Assembly (NCBI GenBank): GCA_035559335.1
Contig: DATMBH010000310.1
Span: forward strand, 1 to 7,379
Direction: 5' to 3'
Source of the DNA: DASXPG01 sp035559335
GTDB lineage: Bacteria > Gemmatimonadota > Gemmatimonadetes > Gemmatimonadales > JACORV01
DNA length: 7,379 nucleotides
Under the pieces are notes generated by a model. The model was not told the DNA's origin. It ran no database searches and worked only from the letters and a program-made list of their open reading frames with translations. The position numbers were made by a program, and so were the translations under genes. Below, piece by piece: positions 6,279 to 7,379 of the stretch; position 1 is the first letter of the stretch, and the number at the start of each line of letters is the position of its first letter.

Positions 6279-6923
6279 ATGGCTCGACGCCGAATGTTGC
6301 TCAGCGCAGTGCTGGTCTTCGCGATCGCGGGACCGCTTGCGGCGCAGGGGACGCGGGACTGGCAGTACCGCTGGTTCTGGGGCGGAAAGGCCGGCATGCT
6401 GGGATACGACCTGCCGACCGCGGGCACCGTGTTCGTGCCCCAGTTCGGCGGCGAGTGGTTGATCACGGCACGCCGTACGGCGCTTTACCTCGGCTTCTCT
6501 CAGTCCCTCACAGCTGAGCAGGACAGCTTCGCACTGTCAGGCGTGCAGGGCAATCAGCAGGTAGCCTTCGACCGGTATCGCCGCATTCAGATAGGCATAG
6601 TGGCTATCATCGGCGACGGGCACCTGCAGTGGTATGCCGGCGGGGGGTTCGCGATTCACACCCTGGTCAACGCGCGCAACACCGGCACCACCACCAGCGC
6701 CGCCATCGACAACGCGATCGCCAACGCCTCGTCGGTGGGAGTGGCGATGGTCATGGGAGGAGTGCAGCTGCGCTTCGGCCGGCAGATGGCGCTGTACGGC
6801 CACTTCCAGGGCACGCCGGGCACGCAGGATTTCCTGCTGGCGGGCGCGAGCAGCAGCATCGAGGCAGGGATCAGGATGAACCTGCTGCCGGCCCGTGAAG
6901 ACGACATGACTGTCAGGCGATAA
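6279..6923 (+). CDS. Exported protein of unknown function, probably a small outer-membrane beta-barrel
   Basis: I do not recognise a named family. The 214-residue product begins with a clear signal peptide: MARRR, a hydrophobic stretch LLSAVLVFAIAGPL, then a likely cleavage at LAA-Q near residue 23. The mature part has no cysteine and no long hydrophobic helix. It has many short stretches of alternating polar and hydrophobic residues bounded by glycine, for example GGEWLITARRTALYLGFS, LQWYAGGGFAIHTLV, VAMVMGGVQLRFG and ASSSIEAGIRMNLL, which is the usual look of outer-membrane barrel strands. About eight strands would fit this length. The last nine to ten residues (PAREDDMTVRR) are charged, so the barrel would not end exactly at the C-terminus. 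The gene follows the M14 peptidase by 4 bases with a strong ribosome site, so it is probably made with it. A soluble periplasmic beta-rich protein is the main alternative. Confidence 0.75.
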   Translation: MARRRMLLSAVLVFAIAGPLAAQGTRDWQYRWFWGGKAGMLGYDLPTAGTVFVPQFGGEWLITARRTALYLGFSQSLTAEQDSFALSGVQGNQQVAFDRYRRIQIGIVAIIGDGHLQWYAGGGFAIHTLVNARNTGTTTSAAIDNAIANASSVGVAMVMGGVQLRFGRQMALYGHFQGTPGTQDFLLAGASSSIEAGIRMNLLPAREDDMTVRR

Positions 6924-6931
6924 GGGCGGCG

Positions 6932-6944
6932 GCGCCGTAGGCGC
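6932..6944. terminator. Possible short hairpin between convergent genes
   Basis: GCGCC, a GTA loop and GGCGC form a 5-bp G-C stem in the 29-base gap between the small exported protein gene and the convergent glycosylase gene. The position suits a bidirectional terminator, but there is no T-run on either side and the stem is short. In such GC-rich sequence it may be chance. Confidence 0.25.
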
Positions 6945-6952
6945 ATTCCCCC

Positions 6953-7378
6953 CTACTTCCTGCTCACAAACGGACTGCCTGACTCGTAGAACCTGAGTGG
7001 CCACGCCGCGGCTCGTGTGATTCCCACCCGAGCCGTGCTCGTTATGCGAGGCGGGGGAACCGGATCTCCCGGTGACAGCCACAGGGGAGGGCAATCCAGC
7101 TGGTGGCCATCCTGGCGGCGGGTTATGCCGAGCGCCTGGGTGAGCCGGGCCGGCCCGCTGGTCAGCAGCCGGTCGCTTACTCCTCCCCGGCGGCGGCGCA
7201 TGACCTCTAGACCCGCGATCGGTTCGAGCGCGCGCACCAGTACCGCGGACGGGTAACCGTCTTCCCCGGTGACCACGTTGAAGCACCAGTGCATACCGTA
7301 GGTGAAGTACACGTAGGCGCGGCCCGGGGGCCCGTACATCGTCTCGTTGCGCCGGGACCGCCTGCCTCCGGCGGCGTG
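6953..7378 (-). CDS. DNA-3-methyladenine glycosylase (Aag/MPG family), C-terminal part, 5' cut by window edge
   Basis: Base-excision repair enzyme that removes alkylated purines such as 3-methyladenine from DNA. The visible 141 residues read HAAGGRRSRRNETMYGPPG, then RAYVYFTYGMHWCFNVV, VLVRALEPIAGLEVMRRRR, TSGPARLTQALGI and the C-terminal FYESGSPFVSRK; all are characteristic of the Aag/MPG family. The frame is open through the right edge, so the ATG at 7339 is internal. The first visible residue, His (7376-7378), lines up with human AAG His136 in its AHSRGG segment. The catalytic Glu, about eleven residues upstream, is therefore just outside the window. This strand opposes all other genes here and the stop lies 29 bases from the end of the exported-protein gene, so it is a separate convergent unit. 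Confidence 0.92.
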   Translation of the reverse strand, partial: HAAGGRRSRRNETMYGPPGRAYVYFTYGMHWCFNVVTGEDGYPSAVLVRALEPIAGLEVMRRRRGGVSDRLLTSGPARLTQALGITRRQDGHQLDCPPLWLSPGDPVPPPRITSTARVGITRAAAWPLRFYESGSPFVSRK

Positions 7379-7379
7379 G

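Overview
The window is GC-rich and almost fully coding. It holds five plus-strand genes (the first cut by the left edge) and one minus-strand gene (cut by the right edge). No single feature fixes the taxon. A Gram-negative bacterium, possibly Gemmatimonadota or a similar soil/sediment lineage, is inferred from three things: secreted proteins whose signal peptides end in '-AAQ', a large secreted M14 peptidase with an amidotransferase-like tail, and short CTCTGTGCC-type and CCCTGTT-type repeats at gene edges. This is an impression, not a classification.

Layout: (1) positions 2-1360, the C-terminal 452 residues of a molybdopterin formate dehydrogenase alpha subunit. (2) 1361-1408, a 48-base gap mostly filled by four tandem heptamers. 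(3) 1409-2437, tdh, threonine 3-dehydrogenase, with a TTG start. (4) 2442-3641, kbl, 2-amino-3-ketobutyrate CoA ligase. (5) 3638-6274, a secreted M14 zinc carboxypeptidase-like protein with a C-terminal amidotransferase-like fold. (6) 6279-6923, a small exported protein that looks like a beta-barrel. (7) 6953-7378, minus strand, the C-terminal part of an Aag/MPG-type 3-methyladenine DNA glycosylase, convergent with the rest.

Function: tdh and kbl are the two-step route from threonine to glycine plus acetyl-CoA. They are 4 bases apart, and kbl overlaps the peptidase gene by the 4-base ATGA. The peptidase and the small exported protein are 4 bases apart, with a strong Shine-Dalgarno sequence over the peptidase stop codon. 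The four genes from tdh to 6923 therefore look like one transcription unit that could join extracellular or periplasmic peptide breakdown to threonine use. The formate dehydrogenase lies upstream on the same strand, but whether it is co-transcribed is unclear.

I do not see a clear novel multi-gene system. The most unusual content is at gene edges. Short intergenic-type repeats appear to have been taken into coding sequence: a 9-bp tandem repeat encodes the hydrophobic core of the peptidase signal peptide, and a related inverted repeat encodes the last residues of the formate dehydrogenase. A 7-bp tandem repeat sits where the tdh ribosome binding site should be, followed by a 22-bp perfect palindrome inside the first codons of tdh. 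No stretch over 300 bases lacks a gene, and I saw no RNA genes, insertion sequences or CRISPR arrays.
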